Source: Nemertoderma westbladi (lineage: Eukaryota > Xenacoelomorpha > Nemertodermatida > Nemertodermatidae). From it: a stretch of DNA of 64,000 bases. Below the pieces are notes generated by a model, which did no database searches, was not told the DNA's origin, and saw only the letters and a list, made by a program, of their open reading frames with translations. Below are positions 39,601-50,612 of the stretch, piece by piece. The translations under genes and the position numbers were made by a program. The stretch spans positions 1 through 64,000 of the forward strand of contig JAUCBJ010006859.1 in the NCBI GenBank assembly GCA_032718475.1. Direction: 5' to 3'. Each line of letters begins with the position of its first letter. Position 1 is the first letter of the stretch.

Positions 39601-42600
39601 TTGTTCTATGTAAATGCCTCCCTTACTTACCTCCCGCTCCCTGATTCTCGTGTTGTTCTATGTAAATGCCTCCCTTACTTACCTCCCGCTCCCCGATTCT
39701 CGTGTTGTTCTATGTAAATGCCTCCCTTACTTACCTCCCGCTCCCTGATTCTCGTGTTGTTCTATGTAAATGCCTCCCTTACTTACCTCCCGCTCCCTGA
39801 TTCTCGTGTTGTTCTATGTAAATGCCTCCCATACTTACCTCCCGCTCCCTGATTCTCGTGTTGTTCTATGTAAATGCCTCCCTTACTTACCTCCCGCTCC
39901 CTGATTATCGTGTTGTTCTATGTAATTGCCTCCCTTACTTACCTCCCGCTCCCCGATTCTCGTGTTGTTCTATGTAAATGCCTCCCTTACTTACCTCCCG
40001 CTCCCTGATTATCGTGTTGTTCTATGTAAATGCCTACCTTACTTACCTCCCGCTCCCCGATTCTCGTGTTGTTCTATGTAAATGCCTCCCTTACTTACCT
40101 CCCGCTCCCTGATTCTCGTGTTGTTCTATGTAAATGCCTCCCTTACTTACCTCCCGCTCCCTGATTATCGTGTTGTTCTATGTAATTGCCTCCCTTACTT
40201 ACCTCCCGCTCCCTGATTCTCGTGTTGTTCTATGTAATTGCCTCCCTTACTTACCTCCCGCTCCCCGATTCTCGTGTTGTTCTATGTAATTGCCTCCCTT
40301 ACTTACCTCCCGCTCCCCGATTCTCGTGTTGTTCTATGTAAATGCTTCCCTTACTTACCTCCCGCTCCCCGATTCTCGTGTTGTTCTATGTAAATGCCTC
40401 CCTTACTTACCTCCCGCTCCCTGATTCTCGTGTTGTTCTATGTAAATGCCTCCCTTACTTACCTCCCGCTCCCTGATTCTCGTGTTGTTCTATGTAAATG
40501 CCTCCCTTACTTACCTCCCGCTCCCTGATTCTCGTGTTGTTCTATGTAAATGCCTCCCTTACTTACCTCCCGCTCCCTGATTCTCGTGTTGTTCTATGTA
40601 AATGCCTCCCTTACTTACCTCCCGCTCCCTGATTCTCGTGTTGTTCTATGTAAATGCCTCCCTTACTTACCTCCCGCTCCCCGATTCTCGTGTTGTTCTA
40701 TGTAAATGCCTCCCTTACTTACCTCCCGCTCCCCGATTCTCGTGTTGTTCTATGTAAATGCCTCCCTTACTTACCTCCCGCTCCCTGATTCTCGTGTTGT
40801 TCTATGTAAATGCCTCCCTTACTTACCTCCCGCTCCCTGATTCTCGTGTTGTTCTATGTAAATGCCTCCCTTACTTACCTCCCGCTCCCTGATTCTCGTG
40901 TTGTTCTATGTAAATGCCTCCCTTACTTACCTCCCGCTCCCTGATTCTCGTGTTGTTCTATGTAAATGCCTCCCTTACTTACCTCCCGCTCCCCGATTCT
41001 CGTGTTGTTCTATGTAAATGCCTCCCTTACTTACCTCCCGCTCCCTGATTCTCGTGTTGTTCTATGTAAATGCCTCCCTTACTTACCTCCCGCTCCCTGA
41101 TTCTCGTGTTGTTCTATGTAAATGCCTCCCTTACTTACCTCCCGCTCCCCGATTCTCGTGTTGTTCTATGTAAATGCCTCCCTTACTTACCTCCCGCTCC
41201 CTGATTCTCGTGTTGTTCTATGTAAATGCCTCCCTTACTTACCTCCCGCTCCCTGATTCTCGTGTTGTTCTATGTAAATGCCTCCCTTACTTACCTCCCG
41301 CTCCCTGATTCTCGTGTTGTTCTATGTAAATGCCTCCCTTACTTATCTCCCGCTCCCTGATTCTCGTGTTGTTCTATGTAAATGCCTCCCTTACTTATCT
41401 CCCGCTCCCTGAGTCTCGTGTTGTTCTATGTAAATGCCTCCTTACTTACCTCCCGCTCCCCGATTCTCGTGTTGTTCTATGTAAATGCCTCCCTTACTTA
41501 CCTCCCGCTCCCTGATCCTCGTGTTGTTCTATGTAAATGCCTCCCTTACTTACCTCCCGCTCCCTGATTCTCGTGTTGTTCTATGTAAATGCCTCCCTTA
41601 CTTACCTCCCGCTCCCCGATTCTCGTGTTGTTCTATGTAAATGCCTCCCTTACTTACCTCCCGCTCCCTGATTCTCGTGTTGTTCTATGTAAATACCTCC
41701 CTTACTTACCTCCCGCTCCCTGATTCTCGTGTTGTTCTATGTAAATACCTCCCTTACTTACCTCCCGCTCCCTGATTCTCGTGTTGTTCTATGTAAATGC
41801 CTCCCTTACTTACCTCCCGCTCCCTGATTCTCGTGTTGTTCTATGTAAATGCCTCCCTTACTTACCTCCCGCTCCCTGATTCTCGTGTTGTTCTATGTAA
41901 ATACCTCCCTTACTTACCTCCCGCTCCCTGATTATCGTGTTGTTCTATGTAAATACCTCCCTTACTTACCTCCCGCTCCCTGATTCTCGTGTTGTTCTAT
42001 GTAAATGCCTCCCTTACTTACCTCCCGCTCCCCGATTCTCGTGTTGTTCTATGTAAATGCCTCCCTTACTTACCTCCCGCTCCCTGATTCTCGTGTTGTT
42101 CTATGTAAATACCTCCCTTACTTACCTCCAGCTCCCTGATTCTCGTGTTGTTCTATGTAAATACCTCCCTTACTTACCTCCCGCTCCCTGATTCTCGTGT
42201 TGTTCTATGTAAATGCCTCCCTTACTTACCTCCCGCTCCCTGATTCTCGTGTTGTTCTATGTAAATGCCTCCCTTACTTACCTCCCGCTCCCCGATTCTC
42301 GTGTTGTTCTATGTAAATGCCTCCCTTACTTACCTCCCGCTCCCTGATTCTCGTGTTGTTCTATGTAAATGCCTCCCTTACTTACCTCCCGCTCCCTGAT
42401 TCTCGCGTTGTTCTATGTAAATGCCTCCCTTACTTACCTCCCGCTCCCCGATTCTCGTGTTGTTCTATGTAAATGCCTCCCTTACTTACCTCCCGCTCCC
42501 TGATTCTCGTGTTGTTCTATGTAAATACCTCCCTTACTTACCTCCCGCTCCCCGATTCTCGTGTTGTTCTATGTAAATGCCTCCCTTACTTACCTCCCGC

Positions 42601-45600
42601 TCCCTGATTCTCGTGTTGTTTTATGTAAATGCCTCCCTTACTTACCTCCCGCTCCCTGATTCTCGTGTTGTTCTATGTAAATGCCTCCCTTACTTACCTC
42701 CCGCTCCCTGATTCTCGTGTTGTTCTATGTAAATGACTCCACTTACCTCTCGCTCCCTGATTCTCGTGTTGTTCTATGTAAATGCCTCCCTTAATTACCT
42801 CCCGCTCCCTGATTCTCGTGTTGTTCTATGTAAATGACTCCACTTACCTCCCGCTCCCTGATTCTCGTGTTGTTCTATGTAAATGCCTCCCTTACTTACC
42901 CCCCGCTCCCTGATTCTCGTGTTGTTCTATGTAAATGCCTCCCATACTTACCTCCCGCTCCCCGATTCTCGTGTTGTTCTATGTAAATGACTCCCTTACT
43001 TACCTCCCGCTCCCTGATTCTCGTGTTGTTCTATGTAAATGACTCCACTTACCTCCCGCTCCCTGATTCTCGTGTTGTTCTATGTAAATGCCTCCCTTAC
43101 TTACCTCCCGCTCCCTGATTCTCGTGTTGTTCTATGTAAATGCCTCCCTTACTTACCTCCCGCTCCCCGATTCTCGTGTTGTTCTATGTAAATGCCTCCC
43201 TTACTTACCTCCCGCTCCCCGATTCTCGTGTTGTTCTATGTAAATGCCTCCCTTACTTACCTCCCGCTCCCTGATTCTCGTGTTGTTCTATGTAAATGCC
43301 TCCCTTACTTACCTCCCGCTCCCTGATTCTCGTGTTGTTCTATGTAAATGCCTCCCTTACTTACCTCCCGCTCCCCGATTCTCGTGTTGTTCTATGTAAA
43401 TGCCTCCCTTACTTACCTCCCGCTCCCTGATTCTCGTGTTGTTCTATGTAAATGCCTCCCTTACTTACCTCCCGCTCCCTGATTCTCGTGTTGTTCTATG
43501 TAAATGCCTCCCTTACTCCCGCTCCCTGATTCTCGTGTTGTTCTATGTAAATGCCTCCCTTACTTATCTCCCGCTCCCTGATTCTCGTGTTGTTCTATGT
43601 AAATGCCTCCCTTACTTATCTCCCGCTCCCTGAGTCTCGTGTTGTTCTATGTAAATGCCTCCCTTACTTACCTCCCGCTCCCCGATTCTCGTGTTGTTCT
43701 ATGTAAATGCCTCCCTTACTTACCTCCCGCTCCCTGATTCTCGTGTTGTTCTATGTAAATGCCTCCCTTACTTACCTCCCGCTCCCTGATTCTCGTGTTG
43801 TTCTATGTAAATGCCTCCCTTACTTACCTCCCGCTCCCCGATTCTCGTGTTGTTCTATGTAAATGCCTCCCTTACTTACCTCCCGCTCCCTGATTCTCGT
43901 GTTGTTCTATGTAAATACCTCCCTTACTTACCTCCCGCTCCCCGATTCTCGTGTTGTTCTATGTAAATGCCTCCCTTACTTACCTCCCGCTCCCTGATTC
44001 TCGTGTTGTTCTATGTAAATGCCTCCCTTACTTACCTCCCGCTCCCTGATTCTCGTGTTGTTCTATGTAAATGCCTCCCTTACTTACCTCCCGCTCCCTG
44101 ATTCTCGTGTTGTTCTATGTAAATGACTCCACTTACCTCCCGCTCCCTGATTCTCGTGTTGTTCTATGTAAATGCCTCCCTTACTTACCTTCCGCTCCCT
44201 GATTCTCGTGTTGTTCTATGTAAATGACTCCACTTACCTCCCGCTCCCTGATTCTCGTGTTGTTCTATGTAAATGCCTCCCTTACTTACCCCCCGCTCCC
44301 TGATTCTCGTGTTGTTCTATGTAAATGCCTCCCATACTTACCTCCCGCTCCCCGATTCTCGTGTTGTTCTATGTAAATAACTCCCTTACTTACCTCCCGC
44401 TCCCTGATTCTCGTGTTGTTCTATGTAAATGACTCCACTTACCTCCCGCTCCCTGATTCTCGTGTTGTTCTATGTAAATGCCTCCCTTACTTACCTCCCG
44501 CTCCCCGATTCTCGTGTTGTTCTATGTAAATGACTCCCTTACTTACCTCCCGCTCCCTGATTCTCGTGTTGTTCTATGTAAATGACTCCACTTACCTCCC
44601 GCTCCCTGATTCTCGTGTTGTTCTATGTAAATGCCTCCCTTACTTACCTCCCGCTCCCTGATTCTCGTGTTGTTCTATGTAAATGACTCCACTTACCTCC
44701 CGCTCCCTGATTCTCGTGTTGTTCTATGTAAATGCCTCCCTTACTTACCTCCCGCTCCCCGATTCTCGTGTTGTTCTATGTAAATGCCTCCCTTACTTAC
44801 CTCCCGCTCCCTGATTCTCGTGTTGTTCTATGTAAATGCCTCCCTTACTTACCTCCTGCTCCCTGATTCTCGTGTTGTTCTATGTAAATGCCTCCCTTAC
44901 TTACCCCCCGCTCCCTGATTCTCGTGTTGTTCTATGTAAATGCCTCCCTTACTTACCTCCCGCTCCCTGATTCTCGTGTTGTTCTATGTAAATGCCTCCC
45001 TTACTTACCTCCCGCTCCCTGATTCTCGTGTTGTTCTATGTAAATGCCTCCCTTACTTAACTCCCGCTCCCTGATTCTCGTGTTGTTCTATGTAAATGCC
45101 TCCCATACTTACCTCCCGCTCCCTGATTCTCGTGTTGTTCTATGTAAATGCCTCCCATACTTACCTCCCGCTCCCTGATTCACGTGTTGTTCTATGTAAA
45201 TGCCTCCCATACTTACCTCCCGCTCCCTGATTCTCGTGTTGTTCTATGTAAATGCCTCCCTTACTTACCCCCCGCTCCCTGATTCTCGTGTTGTTCTATG
45301 TAAATGCCTCCACTTACCTCCCGCTCCCTGATTCTCGTGTTGTTCTATGTAAATGCCTCCCATACTTACCTCCCGCTCCCTGATTCTCGTGTTGTTCTAT
45401 GTAAATGCCTCCCTTACTTACCCCCCGCTCCCTGATTCTCGTGTTGTTCTATGTAAATGCCTCCCATACTTACCTCCCGCTCCCTGATTCTCGTGTTGTT
45501 CTATGAAAATGCCTCCCATACTTACCTCCCGCTCCCTGATTCACGTGTTGTTCTATGTAAATGCCTCCCATACTTACCTCCCGCTCCCAGATTCTCGTGT

Positions 45601-48600
45601 TGTTCTATGTAAATGCCTCCCATACTTACCTCCCGCTCCCTGATTCTCGTGTTGTTCTATGTAAATGCCTCCCTTACTTACCCCCCGCTCCCTGATTCTC
45701 GTGTTGTTCTATGTAAATGCCTCCACTTACCTCCCGCTCCCTGATTCTCGTGTTGTTCTATGTAAATGCCTCCACTTACCTCCCGCTCCCTGATTCTCGT
45801 GTTGTTCTATGTAAAGGCCTCCCATACTTACCTCCCGCTCCCTGATTCTCGTGTTGTTCTATGTAAATGCCTCCCTTACTTACCCCCCGCTCCCTGATTC
45901 TCGTGTTGTTCTATGTAAATGCCTCCCATACTTACCTCCCGCTCCCTGATTCTCGTGTTGTTCTATGTAAATGCCTCCCTTACTTACCCCCCGCTCCCTG
46001 ATTCTCGTGTTGTTCTATGTAAATGCCTCCCATACTTACCTCCCGCTCCCTGATTCTCGTGTTGTTCTATGTAAATGCCTCCCTTACTTACCTCCCGCTC
46101 CCTGATTCTCGTGTTGTTCTATGTAAATGCCTCCCTTACTTACCTCCCGCTCCCTGATTCTCGTGTTGTTCTATGTAAATGCCTCCCTTACTTACCTACC
46201 GCTCCCCGATTCTCGTGTTGTTCTATGTAAATGCCTCCCTTACTTACCTCCCGCTCCCTGATTCTCGTGTTGTTCTATGTAAATGCCTCCCTTACTTACC
46301 TCCCGCTCCCTGATTCTCGTGTTGTTCTATGTAAATGCCTCCCTTACTTACCTCCCGCTCCCTGATTCTCGTGTTGTTCTATGTAAATGCCTCTCTTACT
46401 TACCTCCCGCTCCCCGATTCTCGTGTTGCTCTATGTAAATGCCTCCCATACTTACCTCCCGCTCCCTGATTCACGTGTTGTTCTATGTAAATGCCTCCCA
46501 TACTTACCTCCCGCTCCCTGATTCTCGTGTTGTTCTATATAAATGCCTCCCTTACTTACCTCCCGCTCCCTGATTCTCGTGTTGTTCTATGTAAATGCCT
46601 CCACTTACCTCCCGCTCCCTGATTCTCGTGTTGTTCTATGTAAATGCCTCCCTTACTTACCCCCCGCTCACTGATTCTCGTGTTGTTCTATGTAAATGCC
46701 TCCCTTACTTACCTCCCGCTCCCTGATTCTCGTGTTGTTCTATGTAAATGCCTCCTTTACTTACCTCCCGCTCCCTGATTCTCGTGTTGTTCTATGTAAA
46801 TGCCTCCCTTACTTACCTCCCGCTCCCCGATTCTCGTGTTGTTCTATGTAAATGCCTCCCTTACTTACCTCCCGCTCCCCGATTCTCGTGTTGTTCTATG
46901 TAAATGCCTCCCTTACTTACCTCCCGCTCCCTGATTCTCGTGTTGTTCTATGTAAATGCCTCCCTTACTTACCTCCCGCTCCCCGATTCTCGTGTTGTTC
47001 TATGTAAATGCCTCCCTTACTTACCTCCCGCTCCCTGATTCTCGTGTTGTTCTATGTAAATGCCTCCCTTACTTACCTCCCGCTCCCTGATTCTCGTGTT
47101 GTTCTATGTAAATGCCTCCCTTACTTACCTCCCGCTCCCCGATTCTCGTGTTGTTCTATGTAAATGCCTCCCTTACTTACCTCCCGCTCCCTGATTCTCG
47201 TGTTGTTCTATGTAAATGACTCCACTTACCTCCCGCTCCCTGATTCTCGTGTTGTTCTATGTAAATGCCTCCACTTACCTCCCGCTCCCTGATTCTCGTG
47301 TTGTTCTATGTAAATGCCTCCACTTACCTTCCGCTCCCTGATTCTCGTGTTGTTCTATGTAAATGCCTCCACTTACCTCCCGCTCCCCGATTCTCGTGTT
47401 GTTCTATGTAAATGCCTCCCTTACTTACCTCCCGCTCCCTGATTCTCGTGTTGTTCTATGTAAATGACTCCCTTACTTACCTCCCGCTCACTGATTCTCG
47501 TGTTGTTCTATGTAAATGCCTCCACTTACCTCCCGCTCCCTGATTCTCGTGTTGTTCTATGTAAATGCCTCCCTTACTTATCTCTCGCTCCCTGATTCTC
47601 GTGTTGTTCTATGTAAATGCCTCCCTTACTTACCTCCCGCTCCCCGATTCTCGTGTTGTTCTATGTAAATGCCTCCCTTACTTACCTCCCGCTCACTGAT
47701 TCTCGTGTTGTTCTATGTAAATGCCTCCCTTACTTACCTCCCGCTCCCCGATTCTCGTGTTGTTCTATGTAAATGCCTCCCTTACTTACCTCCCGCTCCC
47801 CGATTCTCGTGTTGTTCTATGTAAATGCCTCCCTTACTTACCTCCCGCTCCCTGATTCTCGTGTTGTTCTATGTAAATGCCTCCCTTACTTACCTCCCGC
47901 TCCCCGATTCTCGTGTTGTTCTATGTAAATGCCTCCCTTACTTACCTCCCGCTCCCTGATTCTCGTGTTGTTCTATGTAAATGCCTCCCTTACTTACCTC
48001 CCGTTCCCTGATTCTCGTGTTGTTCTATGTAAATGCCTCCCTTACTTACCTCCCGCTCCCTGATTCTCGTGTTGTTCTATGTAAATGCCTCCCTTACTTA
48101 CCTCCCGCTCCCCGATTCTCGTGTTGTTCTATGTAAATGACTCCACTTACCTCCCGCTCCCCGATTCTCGTGTTGTTCTATGTAAATGACTCCACTTACA
48201 TCCCGCTCCCTGATTCTCGTGTTGTTCTATGTAAATGCCTCCACTTACCTCCCGCTCCCTGATTCTCGTGTTGTTCTATGTAAATGCCTCCCTTACTTAC
48301 CTCCCGCACCCCGATTCTCGTGTTGTTCTATGTAAATACCTCCCTTACTTATCTCCCGCTCCCTGATTCTCGTGTTGTTCTATGTAAATGCCTCCCTTAC
48401 TTACCTCCCGCTCCCTGATTCTCGTGTTGTTCTATGTAAATGCCTCCCTTACTTACCTCCCGCTCCCCGATTCTCGTGTTGTTCTATGTAAATGCCTCCA
48501 CTTACCTCCCGCTCCCTGATTCTCGTGTTGTTCTATGTAAATGCCTCCCTTACTTACCTCCCGCTCCCCGATTCTCGTGTTGTTCTATGTAAATGACTCC

Positions 48601-49227
48601 ACTTACCTCCCGCACCCCGATTCTCGTGTTGTTCTATGTAAATGCCTCCCTTACTTACCTCCCGCTCCCTGATTCTCGTGTTGTTCTATGTAAATGCCTC
48701 CCTTACTTACCTCCCGCTCACTGATTCTCGTGTTGTTCTATGTAAATGACTCCACTTACCTCCCGCACCCCGATTCTCGTGTTGTTCTATGTAAATGACT
48801 CCCTTACTTACCTCCCGCTCCCCGATTCTCGTGTTGTTCTATGTAAATGCCTCCCTTACTTACCTCCCGCTCCCTGATTCTCGTGTTGTTCTATGTAAAT
48901 GCCTCCCTTACTTGCCTCCCGCTCCCTGATTCTCGTGTTGTTCTATGTAAATGCCTCCCTTACTTACCTCCCGCTCCCTGATTCTCGTGTTGTTCTATGT
49001 AAATGCCTCCCTTACTTACCTCCCGCTCCCTGATTCTCGTGTTGTTCTATGTAATTGCCTCCCTTACTTACCTCCCGCTCCCTGATTCTCGTGTTGTTCT
49101 ATGTAAATGCCTCCCTTACTTACCTCCCGCTCCCCGATTCTCGTGTTGTTCTATGTAAATGCCTCCCTTACTTACCTCCCGCTCCCTGATTCTCGTGTTG
49201 TTCTATGTAAATGCTTCCCTTACTTAC
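12645..49227 (-). other. EFL1: EFL1 last intron, about 36.6 kb, almost wholly satellite
   Basis: The intron begins with GTAAGT (49227-49222 on the minus strand) and ends with TTCTTCAG at 12645. Only about 390 bp next to the acceptor (12645-13033) are unique sequence. The rest is the 52-bp array described separately. The unique part includes a short CCCTTT microsatellite near 12922-12945. The neighbouring EFL1 intron (49413-49787) is only 375 bp, so the expansion is specific to this intron. Confidence 0.93.
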
Positions 49228-49232
49228 CTCCC
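13034..49232. repeat. 52-bp satellite array, about 700 monomers, each with a 5' splice site
   Basis: The array is 36.2 kb of head-to-tail 52-bp units, with many 49-bp variants that lack CTT and a few 58-bp variants with a doubled CGCTCC. On the plus strand a unit reads CTTACTTACCTCCCGCTCCC, then TGATTCTCGTGTTGTTCTAT, then GTAAATGCCTCC. On the minus strand, the EFL1 sense strand, the unit carries GGGAG|GTAAGTAAG, an almost ideal U1 site. The monomer is 73% purine on that strand, with several G runs. Stops occur in most frames, so the short frames inside are not genes. Single-base variants recur in ordered blocks, showing higher-order repeats. The array ends inside the last exon bases at 49228-49232. 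Confidence 0.99.
49222..49232 (-). promoter_or_regulatory. EFL1: EFL1 donor splice site shared with the array edge
   Basis: The minus strand reads TTGGGAG|GTAAGTAAG. The exon ends with the codons for H-W-E at 49228. The matching sequence inside each monomer is GCGGGAG|GTAAGTAAG, so identity with the array begins five bases inside the exon and runs through the donor. Confidence 0.93.
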
Positions 49233-49412
49233 AATGCGTAAATTCAAGTTGAGGATTCGCTAATCCACTAGTCCGTTTTCTTATTTCGTCAGCGAAACCT
49301 AAACTTTCTGCAACGGGTAATATTGCAGATATATTGAATATAGAAGACCCCTCCAGCATCGTGTCGCTAAGGATACGCCCTTGGCGCTTGTTCAATACAG
49401 CGTAGAGTTTAC
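49228..49412 (-). CDS. EFL1: EFL1, penultimate coding exon
   Basis: This 185-nt exon starts after an acceptor (ATTATCTTTAG, AG at 49413-49414), finishes a split glycine codon, and ends exactly after the codons H-W-E. It encodes [35 protein letters not shown] and [13 protein letters not shown], the domain V region of EF-2-like GTPases. The [19 protein letters not shown] motif is nearly identical to human EFL1. It joins in frame to 49788-49956 upstream and 12456-12644 downstream. If the first donor were not used, translation would run 19 residues into the satellite and stop at 49168-49170, losing the 62-residue C-terminus. Confidence 0.97.
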
Positions 49413-49595
49413 CTAAAGATAATGTAAGCATGTACCAATGTTACAAATGGAAAAAATGTAGACTTTAGTTTTAGAGAAAAACATACGCCTTGGACACTAG
49501 GCCTACGACTTTAGGATGATTAATTAAAATATACAAACTGATTAGGGAAAAAAATAGGTGAGATATTTACCCGCATCCAATCTGCGCTAATTAAT

Positions 49596-49635
49596 GGAAA
49601 GGAGTAGGTTATCAGTGGCATGAAAAACAATAAAC
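49596..49635. repeat. Dispersed short repeat, copy 2 (EFL1 intron)
   Basis: It contains AGGTTATCAGTGGCATGA and AAAACAATAAAC in the same order as the copies at 3532 and 52186. It is slightly degenerate and lies in the small EFL1 intron. Confidence 0.5.
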
Positions 49636-49787
49636 AGGTTACAGTTTCATAATCAGCTACACAATGACTTAATTAAGTTGTAATTATTTATCGGGCGGAG
49701 ATTGGACGATGGAGAGGAAGTTTCCACTAAAATGCCGTCACATTTATAAACGGATTATTTCTGAATTACTACCAAAGCGAGACTCAC

Positions 49788-49956
49788 CCAAAACATCCGC
49801 GGTAGCTTGAATGTTACAAGTGTACATTGCTGCGACTAGTCGCAGCGGTTGAACTTGCATACATCTACGACAACATTCCTTTACTGTTGATATAAGTTGC
49901 CCTGACAACATACCCAAATCAACATGAGTTGAGATTTTCTCGGTTTTATTATTGTC
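49788..49956 (-). CDS. EFL1: EFL1, antepenultimate coding exon
   Basis: This 169-nt exon lies between TGTTTCTAG (acceptor, exon starts at 49956) and the strong donor GTGAGT (49787-49782). It starts in phase 0 and ends one base into a glycine codon completed by the next exon. It encodes [38 protein letters not shown], matching human EFL1 (FSGQLIATMKEACRYALQ, PQRLMAAMYTCDI). The first dozen residues ([12 protein letters not shown]) belong to the poorly conserved acidic linker. Earlier EFL1 exons should lie at higher coordinates, but none was found before 53.3 kb or in the remainder of the window. Confidence 0.96.
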
Positions 49957-50352
49957 CTAGAAACACAATAAAAACAAACAAACTGTGAAGGAAATAAATA
50001 CCGTAGAAACATGAAAAACTTCATCAGTAAAACTGAAAGTAATATATCTTTATCGTTGAGTCGGAGTATTGCCTCGCTCTCCGTAAAGTTGTACGAGTGT
50101 CATTACATTTTATATTGGTTTTAGGTTAGCGTAGTGTAATATTGTATTTGTAACCAAGTAACACAAAGGGACCCCCTTGGAAATAAGCTGCAAAGCTTTA
50201 GGGGTAATCCTATATGTTATGTTGGAGCAATACCTTTATACCGGTACATTGTTTGGTGTATTTGTTATTGTTTTTAAATAGTGTATAAATAAATCTATCT
50301 TGCCATCTCAGCGATAACGAGCAGTTACTGATTGGTTGGTTACATGGATGGC
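49957..50352. other. EFL1 intron sequence, nothing else recognised
   Basis: This stretch should be intronic for EFL1 on the minus strand. The 78-codon frame at 50210-50446 has no family features. Confidence 0.4.
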
Positions 50353-50433
50353 AGTGAGTGGCCGCCCTAACTACGTAGTGTGGTAGAGCACCGAATCGAA
50401 GCTCACTCAGGCAGGGCGCTGTTCGATTTTGTA
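50353..50433 (+). repeat. Possible tRNA-derived SINE head
   Basis: TAGTGTGGTAGAGCACCG resembles a pol III A box, and CTGTTCGATTTTG, about 35 bp further on, resembles a B box. The intervening sequence does not fold as an obvious intact tRNA. A decayed tRNA-derived SINE is more likely than a tRNA gene. Confidence 0.35.
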
Positions 50434-50451
50434 ATAATATTCGCAATATAT

Positions 50452-50453
<2 letters not shown>

Positions 50454-50497
<44 letters not shown>

Positions 50498-50522
50498 ACC
50501 CCCCCCCCCCCCCCCCCCCCCC
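50454..50522. repeat. 69-nt C tract with a single A
   Basis: Only position 50498 interrupts the cytosine run. It produces poly-proline and poly-glycine frames on the two strands that are not genes. Confidence 0.98.
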
Positions 50523-50612
50523 TATTTGGAAAACGGGCATCCTCATAAGTTTTGACTCGCCACACACTGACACAGTCCAATCATGAATTACTGTAACTAC
50601 TGTAGTGGTGAA

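Noticed and set aside
23857-43633. Short open frames inside the satellite (for example 23857-24060, 36501-36737, 43400-43633)
   Set aside because: They appear only where a monomer variant removes a stop, lie antisense to EFL1, and only translate the repeat.
13034-49232. CRISPR-like array
   Set aside because: Units are directly adjacent with no unique spacers, the period is 52 bp throughout, and the locus is an animal intron.
49787-49956. Plain EF-2 instead of EFL1
   Set aside because: The linker before LSGQLI and the C-terminal [12 protein letters not shown]...[10 protein letters not shown] tail are specific to EFL1; EF-2 ends shortly after domain V.
50353-50433. Functional tRNA gene
   Set aside because: A- and B-box-like words are present, but no acceptor stem or cloverleaf can be made; it is kept only as a possible SINE head.
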